Made by a program: the position numbers and the translations under genes. From Phytopythium helicoides (taxonomy: Eukaryota; Oomycota; Peronosporomycetes; Pythiales; Pythiaceae), in NCBI GenBank assembly GCA_024867545.1, contig JANFNE010000037.1, positions 124,001 through 188,000 on the forward strand: 64,000 bases of DNA, written 5' to 3'. Below are positions 1 through 8,759 of the stretch, piece after piece (positions within the stretch are counted from its first letter, which is position 1; the number at the start of each line of letters is the position of its first letter). The notes below the pieces were generated by a model. It made no database searches and was not told the DNA's origin. It saw only the letters and a program-made list of their open reading frames with translations.

Positions 1-1
1 G

Positions 2-571
2 TCTGTCCACATGCGCTCGCACAGCAGCCACCACAAGGGAGGCTGCACCATCACCAACGAGTCGCAGTGCAATGGCCAGAACTGGAGCGGCAGCACCTGC
101 TGCGCTGATCCCAACTACGAGTGCCGCTGGGATGACTACGGTGGCAATGTCCAGCGCTGCCAGAAGAAGAAGACGCCTCGCCACCACATGAGCAAGCAAC
201 ACCACGGCAAGCAACACCACGCCAAGGAATCCGCAGACGCCACAGACGGTGGCGACGCCTACTCGGACGACTGGGACGACAGCTTCGACTCGTCGGACAG
301 CGGCGAGGGTGACTCTGCTGACTCATCAGACCTCGCCGATTCCTCGGACCTCGCCGATTCCTCGGACCTCGCCGATTCCTTTGACCTCGCTGATTCCTCG
401 GACAGCGGTGCGAGCGACCTCTTCGACTCGGACGACTCCGTCGACCCTACGAGTGAACTCGACGACGATGACGTTATTGATGATCGTGCCAAGAAGACGC
501 GCCACGCTAAGCAGCACCATGGCAAGCAGCACCATGGCAAGCAGCACCATGCTAAGCAGCACCACGCGTAG
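2..571 (+). CDS. Secreted CBM1-like protein with Ser/Asp and His repeats (5' partial)
   Basis: The reading frame is open to the left window edge, so the signal peptide and true start probably lie upstream; the first Met is at base 11. Just after it comes one CBM1-like module (CTITNESQCNGQNW to NVQRC) with the Cys spacing of fungal-type cellulose-binding domains (CxGxxWxGxTCC...C...C). An acidic Ser/Asp-rich region follows, with tandem SSDLAD hexapeptides, and the protein ends in four KQHH(G/A) pentapeptides. The CBM1 module is nearly the same as in the next three genes, so this is a paralogue that lost or never had the second Cys-rich module type. Likely role, by family inference: extracellular, cellulose or cell-wall binding, with possible metal binding by the His and Asp repeats. 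The function is not demonstrated. Confidence 0.7.
   Translation, partial: SVHMRSHSSHHKGGCTITNESQCNGQNWSGSTCCADPNYECRWDDYGGNVQRCQKKKTPRHHMSKQHHGKQHHAKESADATDGGDAYSDDWDDSFDSSDSGEGDSADSSDLADSSDLADSSDLADSFDLADSSDSGASDLFDSDDSVDPTSELDDDDVIDDRAKKTRHAKQHHGKQHHGKQHHAKQHHA
320..391 (+). repeat. 18-bp coding tandem repeat (SSDLAD)
   Basis: Four consecutive 18-bp units encode D-S-[SF]-D-L-A with only a few base changes, followed by a partial fifth unit. The unit length preserves frame, so copy number can change without breaking the protein. Confidence 0.85.
509..568 (+). repeat. 15-bp coding tandem repeat (KQHHG/A)
   Basis: Four exactly phased 15-bp units encode K-Q-H-H-G or K-Q-H-H-A up to the stop codon at 569-571. 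Related KQHHGKQHHAK units occur earlier in the same protein near base 205. Confidence 0.85.
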
Positions 572-949
572 GCATCTTCGGCTCACGGCATGGCGTCGCG
601 TTGAGTTGCGGTCGACTGTCTGATTGGAGACTCGATGTGCTCGTAGGCTGTGGCAGCATTGCCACCTCGCACTTGCACGTCCCCTGTACTGTATGAGCTG
701 TGAGAATTGGCAGCAATGCAATCAGCTTTCTGTTGTCTCTCTTTGTGTTGAATGTCGACCGCCCGTGTGTGAACATCCATCCATGCACTTGATAGCCGCA
801 TTTTGCTGCACAGCAGCTGCCGAGTGAGCCACAGGTACGTGTCAGTCAGTTGTCGTGTGTGCTAATAGGCACACGAATGCTCATGTAAGGTGGCACTCGG
901 ATGCGCGCAATTGACCAGGAGGAGCCCCACTCACCCACATCAGTCCAAG

Positions 950-1066
950 CCAATCACGGAATGGGTACGGTTTTATCGCGTTTGATTGGCTGCAGAGCAG
1001 TTGCGGCGCCCAATCAGCAACCCGTTTCATGATATGAGCGCTGAATTGTCTGCTGCAACCGATTGG
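950..1066. promoter_or_regulatory. Cluster of four CCAAT boxes
   Basis: CCAAT at 950 and 1010 and its complement ATTGG at 985 and 1062 fall within about 120 bases, 260-370 bases upstream of the secreted-protein start at 1324. CCAAT boxes bind NF-Y-type factors in eukaryotes; a role here is inference from motif clustering. Confidence 0.45.
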
Positions 1067-1253
1067 AGCGTGTCGGAAGCCTTTTTTATACAAAAACAAA
1101 GACAAAAGGTATCCATCGGTCGGTAGCACAAGCTGCTCGCCGGTTCTATGCAGGCTGCTACATTGACAATGCCACACCATGTTGAAGTGCACTTGTCCAC
1201 CTTGGCTCAGCTCCTCCCCACCACCAGCACACAAGGCGAGCGCCACAGCTCCA

Positions 1254-1268
1254 GGCACTTTGCAATTC
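1254..1268 (+). promoter_or_regulatory. Oomycete initiator-like element
   Basis: GGCACTTTGCAATTC resembles the oomycete initiator consensus GCTCATTYYNCAWTTT and lies 56 bases before the ATG at 1324. The same block (CACTTTGCAATTC) recurs before the paralogue at 5507. Confidence 0.55.
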
Positions 1269-1323
1269 GCGTCCTCCAGTCAAAAGCAGCACCAGAAAGC
1301 ACCGACAGCTCCGACTTGCCGGT

Positions 1324-3458
1324 ATGAAGCTCCTCTTGCCTGTCCTCGCGACGGTGGCGGTCGTCTCGTGGTCGCCAGCTGCTGCTCTTGAGGCGGCTTC
1401 GCTCCACCTCCGCGTGTACGAAGAAAAGGATGCGAGCTGCACCATCACCAATGAGTCCCAGTGTGACGGGCAGAACTGGACCGGAAGCACCTGCTGCGCT
1501 GATTCGAGCTACGAGTGTCGCTGGGACGACTACGGCCAGAACGTGAAGCGCTGTCAGAAGATTGCAGGTGGTGGCGGCGGTGGCGGTGGCGGCAGTAGCA
1601 ACAACGCCTGCACCATCACCAACGAGTCGCAGTGTGACGGGCAGAACTGGACGGGTAGCACTTGTTGTGCGGACTCGAGCTACGAGTGTCGTTGGGATGA
1701 CTACGGGCAGAACGTCAAGCGCTGCCAGAAGAAAGCCGTGCAGGATGATTCGACACCAGCATCGGATAGCGACTCCTACTCGGCGGATAGTGATAGCGAC
1801 TCGTTCTTCAGCGACAGCGACTCGTACTCGGCGGAAAGCGATAGTGATTCGTACTTCAGCGACAGTGACTCGTACTCGGCTGATAGCGACAGCGACAGCG
1901 GTTCCAAGCCCCTCTACATCAGCGACTCGGACTCAGGATCATCAACGTGTGATGGCTGCGGAATGATCTGGGTCGATGACTGGGCAGACTGCACGGATGC
2001 AAACAAGTACTGCGAGAACGACACCAGTTGGTGCATCTACCACTCGGAGTACTATGCGCAGTGCAAGCCAGAGACTCTTCCATCGGAGAGCTCTGCGGTC
2101 AGAGTGACGGCACCAACGAGTGGCTGTACGACTACTGTCCGTCGGGCGAGTCGTGCGAGCAGCAGGGTACCGACTACCGCTGCACCAAGACCACCAGCAA
2201 GCACCACAAGATGTCGACGTACACGTATGTTGATGACTGGGGCAACTGCCTCGCTCCCAACACCAAGTGCAAGGGCTCAAGCCAATGCGTGAAATACTCG
2301 CCGTACTACGCGCAGTGCAAGCCTGCTACGCTTCCCGCTGGCGAGCTTTGTGGACAAAATGACGGCACGAACGTGTGGAAGTATGATCATTGCCCTGCGG
2401 GCCAGACGTGCAAGCAGAATGGCAGTGACTTCCGCTGCACGAAGACCACTAGCCAGCACAAGAAGAACGTCGACAATCAAAAGTACCACGTTTACGTTGA
2501 GAACGGAGCAGAGTGCACCGACCAGGAGCACGTGATCTGCAACTCCGGCACCTGCGTGAAGCACAGCACTGGATACTGGCAATGCATGCCGACAACACTG
2601 GCAGCAGGAGCATTGTGCGGACAGAAGGACGGCACAAACAACTGGAAGTACGACCACTGCCCTTCAGGACAGACGTGCAAGAAATCGGGAACCAGCTACT
2701 ACTGCACGGGATCGAGCACCACCACGTACACTTACGTCGATGACTGGGGCAACTGCCTGGCTTCGAACACCAAGTGCAAGGGCTCAAGCCAGTGTGTCAA
2801 GTACTCAGCGTACTATGCTCAATGCAAGCCTGCTACCCTCCCGTCTGGGGAGCTATGTGGCCAAAACGATGGCACGAACGTGTGGAAGTACGATCATTGC
2901 CCGGCTGGCCAGACGTGCAAGCAGAACGGGAATGACTTCCGCTGCACCAAGTCGCGCAAGCACCACAAGATGTCGACGTACACGTATGTCGACGACTGGG
3001 GCAACTGCCTGGCTCCCAACACCAAGTGCAAGGGCTCAAGCCAATGTGTGAAATACTCGCCGTACTACGCTCAATGCAAGCCTGCTACGCTTCCCGCTGG
3101 CGAGCTTTGCGGCCAGAACGACGGCACAAACGTGTGGAAGTATGACCATTGCCCTGCGGGACAGTCGTGCAAGCAGAACGGCAGCGACTTCCGCTGCACG
3201 AAGACCACCAGCAAGCACCACAAGATGTCATCGTACACCTACGTTGATGACTGGGCTGCGTGCACACCACCAAACTTCAAGTGCAAGGGCACGAGCGTCT
3301 GCGTCAAGTACTCGCAGTACTACTCGCAGTGCAAGCCAGCAACGCTACCTCAGGGCGAGCTGTGCGGTCAGAACGACGGCACGAACGTGTGGAAGTACGA
3401 CCACTGCCCGGCGGGACAAAAGTGTAAGCAGAACGGCACCGACTTCCGCTGCAGCTAA
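1324..3458 (+). CDS. Large secreted modular CBM1-like protein, with one frame break
   Basis: The start is the ATG of MKLLLPVLATVAVVSW, a clear signal peptide, 56 bases after an initiator. Mature order: two near-identical CBM1-like modules joined by a Gly9 linker; an acidic Ser/Asp linker (SDSDSYSADSDSDS type); then six repeats of about 70 residues. Each repeat has a CBM1-like half (C-V-K-Y-S-x-Y-Y-A-Q-C) and a second Cys module (ELCGQNDGTNVWKYDHC). Basic or His-containing linkers (TTSKHHKM) separate the repeats. Comparison with the paralogues shows one G missing near 2085 (CCATCGGAGAG versus CCGTCGGGAGAG). With that base the span is 712 codons; without it the frame stops at 2292. Probably an extracellular cell-wall or cellulose-binding protein. 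Whether the break is real or a consensus error is open. Confidence 0.72.
1567..1594 (+). repeat. Poly-glycine GGT/GGC trinucleotide run
   Basis: A run of nine Gly codons links the two near-identical CBM1-like modules of the surrounding gene and looks like a flexible spacer born from a trinucleotide repeat. Confidence 0.75.
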
Positions 3459-3945
3459 GGCAAACGCTGAGCGAGAGCGACAGCAAAAGCGACGAAGTGG
3501 CCTCACAACGGCATGCATTCGAGGCTCTACTTGCCTGCGTTTCATTCTAGTGCGTGATTTCATGTCAGCTCAGCTCCTGCATGCAGTAGGATAATCGATA
3601 GCAATGCAATCACATGGTGCTTTTGGGAATTGGATTGGTGAAACATCAAATCGAGTCAATACAAGTGTTTTTACCAGAAGCTCGCTGCTCAACTGCATCA
3701 CAGCAACGGGAAGTCGACTCAGTGCGTGTTGCCAAGCTTCCACCAACACATTGAGATCCTGACAGAGTAATACGGTGAAGCAGCCTCGCACATGAATCGG
3801 TTGGATTTTTTCTGCTTATGGATTGTCGCCTGGAGGCGTAGCTTACACAAAGACGCTCAAAAGAAATGCATTGGGTGGCGATCATGGCTCGACGAGCTCA
3901 CCACATCGCGAAGTCGGAACCCTGAAACCCCAACTACTCTTGTCC
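3459..3945. other. Intergenic region between convergent CBM1-like genes
   Basis: This is the 3' flank shared by the genes ending at 3458 (plus strand) and 3946 (minus strand). I see no gene, repeat or clear terminator signal in it. Confidence 0.55.
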
Positions 3946-4809
3946 TTAAGCGCAGCGGAAATCCTTACCGTTCTGCTTGCATTTTTGTCCCGATGGGCAG
4001 CGGTCGTACTTCCACACATTCGTGCCATCGTTCTGACCGCAAAGCTCGCCAGCGGGAAGCGTCGCAGGCTTGCACTGCGCGTAGTACGGCGAGTACTTGA
4101 CGCAGACGCTCGAGCCCGTGCACTTGGATCCCGAGGCGAGACAGTTGCCCCAGTCAGGAATCGTGGCCGCTCCCTTGTGGCGGTGGCGGCGTTGGCGCTT
4201 GCTGGTCTTGGTGCAGCGGTAGTCCGTGCCCTTCTGCTCGCACGACTCGCCCGACGGACAGTAGTCGTAGAGCCACTCGTTGGTGCCGTCGCTCTGGCCG
4301 CAGAGCTCTCCCGACGGGAGCGTGTCAGGCTTGCACTGCGCGTAGTACTGCGAGTGGTAGATGCAGTAGCTATCATCGTTCTCGCAGTACTTGTTGGGGG
4401 CTGTGCAGTCCTCCCAGTCCTTGACGTACACGATGTCGCTGCCAGAGTAGTCGTCGGACCAGTCGCTGCCGCTCTCGCTGTCGTACGAGTCCCACGAGTC
4501 GGACGCATCCTCCGACGGGCACGGGTCCGTTGCAGGCGTCGCCGTGGTCGTGGCAGGAGCCGTCGTGGTCGAAGCACCCTTCTTCTGGCAGCGCTTCACG
4601 TTCTGGCCGTAGTCGTCCCAGCGGCACTCGTAGCTCGAATCCGCACAGCAAGTGCTGCCGGTCCAGTTCTGACCGTCACACTGGGACTCGTTGGTGATGG
4701 TGCAGGCTCCGTCCTTCTCGTGGATGCGGAGACGCAGCGATCCCATGTCACTGGCGATGGCGTGGCCTGCAAGCCCAGCAGCGACGATCAGAGGCGCGAA
4801 GAGCTTCAT
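3946..4809 (-). CDS. Secreted CBM1-like modular protein (intact)
   Basis: 287 residues. I chose the ATG at 4809 because it begins a typical signal peptide (MKLFAPLIVAAGLAGHAIA); the frame is open upstream, but that extension has no secretion-signal character. Mature order: SLRLRIHEKDG leader; one CBM1-like module (about residues 32-70); a Thr/Ala then Ser/Asp linker; one double-Cys repeat (KDWEDC to DYRC); a strongly basic linker (KRQRRHRHK); and a second double-Cys repeat (PDWGNC to DFRC). It is divergent from the paralogue at 5507, with about 700 bases of shared upstream DNA. This is the only one of the four genes that is complete and uninterrupted here, so it is the reference for the family. 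Function inferred: extracellular carbohydrate or wall binding. Confidence 0.8.
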   Translation of the reverse strand: MKLFAPLIVAAGLAGHAIASDMGSLRLRIHEKDGACTITNESQCDGQNWTGSTCCADSSYECRWDDYGQNVKRCQKKGASTTTAPATTTATPATDPCPSEDASDSWDSYDSESGSDWSDDYSGSDIVYVKDWEDCTAPNKYCENDDSYCIYHSQYYAQCKPDTLPSGELCGQSDGTNEWLYDYCPSGESCEQKGTDYRCTKTSKRQRRHRHKGAATIPDWGNCLASGSKCTGSSVCVKYSPYYAQCKPATLPAGELCGQNDGTNVWKYDRCPSGQKCKQNGKDFRCA

Positions 4810-5506
4810 TGCGATAGTTTGAGGCTTGGGAAAAGCTTGGGGAGGCTGCGAGAGCTGGAGCTGCTGGATGCGCTTGAGCTGGAGCTGGCGAGTTGAGGAG
4901 TGAGCGGAGACCAACGGCGGCACGAGATCTTGCAGCGCTGCGCTGGAAAATGATATGCGGGTGAACCCATGTGCGCATTTGCGCTGGTGGATTTCAAAAA
5001 CTGCCCATACATTTTCCAAGAGAACCCACTTCCAGCTGTTCGAAGCTTGGATTTTCAGCGGCGGAATAACCAGTTGTCAGTACACTGAAAGCGCAGCTGC
5101 CCATAGGTACAACCGCTGAGATCGTAGTTCTCATCTGCGTGCCACGCTGCCACTTGCTGCCAATGTGGCGAGCATCGAGCTCTCTATTGCATCGAGTGGA
5201 GCTCGAGGGCAAACGGTTGCATCTGTGATCTCATCACCACCAGTTGAAGAGAATGTACCAGATTTAATCTCTAAAGGCTCTCCGATCTTGCCCATCTGAT
5301 CAGCGTGTTGAAGCGTGAATCATCAATGGAGACTCCCGCGTAGGAAGCTCGACTCGACTCGTCTCACGAGAGCCCCCTGGCCAATGACTCGTAGACTAGC
5401 GATGAGAAGGCGGGATTTGGCGCGAAGAGATATTCATAGAGCTCACTTTGCAATTCAGCAGCTCCAGAGCAGGCCTGCCACCAGTCTTTTGACGACTCTA
5501 CTAGTC
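4810..5506. other. Divergent promoter region of two CBM1-like genes
   Basis: About 700 bases between head-to-head paralogues. It holds an initiator for the right-hand gene (listed). The first bases upstream of 4809 are rich in CTCCAGCTC-type repeats. No gene seen. Confidence 0.55.
5441..5456 (+). promoter_or_regulatory. Oomycete initiator element
   Basis: GCTCACTTTGCAATTC matches the oomycete initiator consensus GCTCATTYYNCAWTTT at nearly every position and lies 50 bases before the ATG at 5507, a normal 5' UTR length for oomycetes. Confidence 0.65.
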
Positions 5507-6332
5507 ATGAAGCTCTTCGCGCCTCTGCTCGTCGCTGCTGGGCCTTGCAGGCCACGCCATCGCCAGCGATATGGGATCGCTGCGTCTCCGCATCCACGAG
5601 AAGGACGGAGCCTGCACCATCACCAACGAGTCCCAGTGCGATGGTCAGAACTGGACCGGAAGCACCTGCTGTGCGGATTCCAGTTACGAGTGCCGCTGGG
5701 ACGACTACGGCCAGAACGTGAAGCGCTGCCAGAAGAAGGGCGCTTCGACCACGTCGGCTCCTGCTACGACAGCCACGACTGACTCGTCCGACTCGTGGGA
5801 CTCGTACGACAGCGAGAGCGGCAGCGATGACTACTTCGTGTACGTCAAGGACTGGGAGGACTGCACGGCCCCCAACAAGGATTGCGAAAGCGACAACAGC
5901 TACTGCATCTACCACTCGGAGTACTACGCGCAGTGCAAGCCCGACCCACTCCCGTCGGGAGAGCTCTGCGGTCAGAGCGACGGCACCAACGAGTGGCTCT
6001 ACGACTTCTGTCCGTCGGGTGAGTCGTGCGAGCAGCAGGGCACGGACTACCGGTGCACCAAGAGCAGCAAGCACCACCACCACCGCCAGAAGGCCACGCA
6101 CCAGAAGATGCGTTGGATGAACGTCTGGGATTCGTGCACGGACTCCGATCAAATGTGCCCGCTCAAGACCGTGTGCGTGCGCCACTCGCGCTGGTACGCG
6201 CAGTGCAAGCCTATGACGCTTCCCGCGGGTGAGCTCTGCGGCCAGAACGACGGCACGAACGTGTGGAAGTACGACCGCTGCCCGTCCGGCCAGAAGTGTT
6301 TGCAGCAGGGCACCGACTTCCGCTGTGCGTAG
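5507..6332 (+). CDS. Secreted CBM1-like modular protein, frame break in signal peptide
   Basis: Paralogue of the gene at 3946-4809 with the same order: signal peptide, CBM1-like module, Ser/Asp linker, double-Cys repeat, His/Lys linker (SKHHHHRQK), second double-Cys repeat ending DFRCA. The ATG at 5507 starts MKLFAPLLVAAG, but one extra C at about 5543 (GGGCCTTGCAGG versus GGGCTTGCAGG in the paralogue) shifts frame inside the signal peptide. Removing it gives 274 continuous residues. As printed, only an internal start at 5571 (MGSLRLRIHEKDG) would be read, giving a protein without a secretion signal. Either a recent pseudogene or a consensus error. Confidence 0.7.
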
Positions 6333-6730
6333 GCAAAGAGCCAAGTAGCTCCGTCGAGCTCACCAAACCAGTTGAGCTTTTGCACTTCTTTTTTAGCACG
6401 GTCTAGCTTTGCTGCGCAGAAAATGACTCTCATGGCTATAGACCAGCTCGCCGCTAGACCACACATCATGCATTGCACTCGGCAAGATGTCTCGTGGGCA
6501 TTGATGGTGTCGTAGCAGCGATCAGTCTCGTTCACAACAATCTCGATTACCAAATGACCTCGTTGATCATCACCAACCAACATTCCTGGTTCAATACAAA
6601 CTCAAGTGATGAGCAATGCGAAGTCAAATGACTGCGCACGCAACTCCCATCATGGTCCGCCACTCGCCAGCTTCAGGCACCGGCTCAGTTTGCAATTTTC
6701 CTCGCCCCAAGCACTTCCAAGCCCACCGCA
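6333..6730. other. Intergenic region upstream of COMT-like gene
   Basis: No gene seen. It holds the 3' flank of the CBM1-like gene and, at its right end, a strong initiator element for the methyltransferase. Confidence 0.55.
6683..6699 (+). promoter_or_regulatory. Oomycete initiator element
   Basis: GCTCAGTTTGCAATTTT is a close match to the oomycete initiator consensus GCTCATTYYNCAWTTT, 32 bases upstream of the ATG at 6731. It supports that start codon. Confidence 0.7.
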
Positions 6731-7670
6731 ATGAGCCAGTCGATCTTCAAGTCCGTCGTCACCAGCGTCGTGAAAGGCATCTACAGCGTCGCTGCCCCGC
6801 TCCTCATCAATCCAAAGCTGTCGAAGCAGTAGGTGCCGCAGCACTTGGAGGCACCAGATCTGTGGTGCTCTGACACACTTTTGCATTTGCATAGCTCGCT
6901 GGCTTGCCTCGCGTACGTGAAGGAGCATGCCAACCGAGGGGACCCGGAGTCGGTTGTGCGCACGATTGACGAATTCGCCAAGGAGAACATGATGATGAAC
7001 GTCGGGGACACCAAAGGCGCGATCGTGGACGCCGAGATCCGCAAGATGAAGCCAGCTGTCATCGTGGAGATCGGCGCGTACACTGGATACAGCACGGTCC
7101 GGTTTGCGAGCGTGCAGCGAGAGGCGGCTGGTGGACGGCCCTCGCACTTCTACTCGTTCGAGTACTCGCCCGACTACGCAGCTCGTGTCCGCGAGGTGAG
7201 AACTGTCAAATATTCCGCAGGTCGCCACAGATGCACTCACACTTGTGGCGATGAAGATGGTGGCGTTTCGCAGGCTTGGAAGACCAGGTGACCGGTCATC
7301 GAAGGAGCTTTTGCCGACAACCTGAAGGTCTTGGCAGGCAAAGCCGTCGACGTAGGATACACCTCATCACTCAGATTGCACCCTCTGATGCTGACGGCTC
7401 TCTCTCTCTCTCCTGTTGATCAGATCTACTTCATCGACCACGATATGTCGCTGTATGTAGCAGACGCCAAGCGCATTCTCGAGAGCGGCACGCTGCGAGA
7501 CGGCTCGCTGCTCATCGCCGACAACGTGCTGTTCCCTGGAGCCCCCGACTACTTGGAACTGCCTCGACAAGGACCCGCGGCTGACCACGGTGCTTCACAC
7601 TCTTCCCATCGAACAGCTACCAATCATTGACGACGCTGTGGCCGTCGCGACCTTCACCTCGAAGCCTTGA
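6731..7670 (+). CDS. Catechol O-methyltransferase-like protein, three frame breaks
   Basis: COMT-family SAM-dependent methyltransferase. Exons inferred by alignment to the two paralogues at 27.7-30.0 kb: 6731-6828, 6895-7195, 7257-7351, 7424-7670. Family signatures: YVKEHANRGDPESV and IDEF (COMT N-terminal helix), MNVGDTKGAI, the SAM loop EIGAYTGYSTVRFA, YFIDHD, and the Mg-site motif LIADNVLFPGAPDYLE. Three separate extra bases break frame: C near 7269, G near 7294, C near 7559. Removing all three gives exactly 245 residues, the same length as the paralogue at 27717-28603. The third intron (7352-7423, with a CT-rich run) is absent from the paralogues. Predicted to methylate a catechol-type hydroxyl; the substrate is unknown. 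Either a decayed gene or a poor consensus. Confidence 0.75.
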
Positions 7671-7749
7671 TGGAGTAGAGAAATAGGGAGCAAAAGAGCG
7701 AGAGTCGGGTAGATTGCGTAGGTTGCTTCGCACAGTAAAATAGCCCTCG

Positions 7750-8616
7750 TTACAGCACAGGTGGTGTTGCTTCTAGTGTTGTTGTTTTCTGTGGTTTAGC
7801 AGCGCCAATGATGCGCTGAAGGCCTTCCGCAAGCTTCAACACGCTTGCTGCCTTCACGTCATCTATGACACTGTCTCCATTACTTGAGCTCTCCACAGCT
7901 ACTCTTGCCTCCACCACACGCCCCTCAATGGTAGCAAGCAGGTTGAAGAAGTAGTCGATCTCTTCTTTCAGCGCGTCTGCTCTCAGATTTAGCCTCGCAG
8001 AGTCTCTCACCAGCTCGTCCTGCAGCGCCAGCTCCACCTGCAGCTTCTTCTCGAGCACTTCGTGCGAGTCCTCCTCTCGTAGACCTGAGTCACCTGACTC
8101 GACTTGCTCTTCATCTCCATTGACCGGGGCCTCCTCTTCCGCAAAAAGCCGCGTGATGATCTTTGACTTGGGTGGCTGGATGGCGCTGTCTCCCTCCCCC
8201 TCCCTCGCCCGCTTCTTCGTCTCCTTGGTCATCCAGTTGGCTTCTCTAAATCGCGCGAGCTTCGACGGCGTGTCCGCCCCCGCTGGCTGCTTGACCGCCG
8301 CACTCTTGCTCGGCGACTGAAACACGGACGTGAACGTAGCAGCTCGCGGCTTCTTGGACGCCGACGAGGGCTCCGCCGTGCCTTCTCCTCCCGTCGGAAG
8401 CCGCGGCAGTGAAGCGAACCGCGAGCGCGGCGGGGGCGGGATCATCGTTCGCGCAGCGCCGTCTCTCGTCCCTCGCGCGTCCTCCGCAGCTGAAATTTCA
8501 GTATGTTGCGCCTCTTGATCTTGTGCGTTCATAGAGCCATCTCCCGACTCGTGTAGATCAGTACGTCCTCCATTATCCCGCGTCGCGTCGGCAGCTTCCA
8601 CCATCTTCCCCTCCAT
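7750..8616 (-). CDS. Hypothetical coiled-coil protein with possible EB1-homology-like C-terminus
   Basis: 288 residues from the ATG at 8616 (MEGKMVEAADATRD); an upstream in-frame ATG at 8739 would give 329 but overlaps the DIS3 promoter side. The N-terminal two thirds are low complexity, Ser/Pro/Lys-rich and probably disordered, with a basic patch (KKRAREGEG). The last 100 residues are helical: a heptad-like stretch (EVLEKKLQVELALQDELV) then ALKEEIDYFFNLLATIEGRV. That segment resembles the hydrophobic FYFxKLRxIE core of the EB1 dimerisation domain, followed by a second short helix. There is no calponin-homology domain, so it would not be a standard EB1. The resemblance is by eye only; otherwise a hypothetical protein. 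Head-to-head with DIS3, 143 bases apart. Confidence 0.6.
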   Translation of the reverse strand: MEGKMVEAADATRDNGGRTDLHESGDGSMNAQDQEAQHTEISAAEDARGTRDGAARTMIPPPPRSRFASLPRLPTGGEGTAEPSSASKKPRAATFTSVFQSPSKSAAVKQPAGADTPSKLARFREANWMTKETKKRAREGEGDSAIQPPKSKIITRLFAEEEAPVNGDEEQVESGDSGLREEDSHEVLEKKLQVELALQDELVRDSARLNLRADALKEEIDYFFNLLATIEGRVVEARVAVESSSNGDSVIDDVKAASVLKLAEGLQRIIGAAKPQKTTTLEATPPVL

Positions 8617-8759
8617 TTCCCCTCGTCCTGAAAAAAGGCAACTTTCCCCCACCGTACCCTCTTGGTTACGCCAAATTCCTTTCTCTGATTGGCTAAAAAC
8701 CATGAACGTACCCCCGGTCGGTTGGTGGCCAACGACCATTTCCCTTCGAGACAGGCGCC
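8617..8759. promoter_or_regulatory. Bidirectional promoter, coiled-coil gene / DIS3
   Basis: 143 bases separate the two divergent start codons. An inverted CCAAT box (ATTGG at 8688) and a CCATTTCCCTTC initiator-like block just before 8760 are visible. The spacing implies a shared promoter. Confidence 0.45.

Larger units (their letters stand above)
572..1323. other. Intergenic region between CBM1-like genes
   Basis: No supported gene. The left part is the 3' flank of the first CBM1-like gene. The right part is the promoter of the next one, with a CCAAT cluster and an initiator listed separately. Confidence 0.6.

Noticed and set aside
4710..4809. RXLR-like effector motif after the signal peptide (SLRLRIHEKD)
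   Set aside because: The order is S-L-R-L-R, not R-x-L-R, no dEER motif follows, and a Cys-rich domain begins at once. These are not RXLR effectors.
3823..4896. Long plus-strand open frame (357 codons) opposite the CBM1-like gene
   Set aside because: It is the antisense of a GC-rich Cys-rich gene, very rich in Ala, Val, Leu and Arg; the minus frame has a signal peptide and conserved domains shared with paralogues.
5505..6344. Long minus-strand open frame (279 codons) opposite the CBM1-like gene at 5507
   Set aside because: Same antisense artefact; no start context and composition copies the sense-strand repeats.
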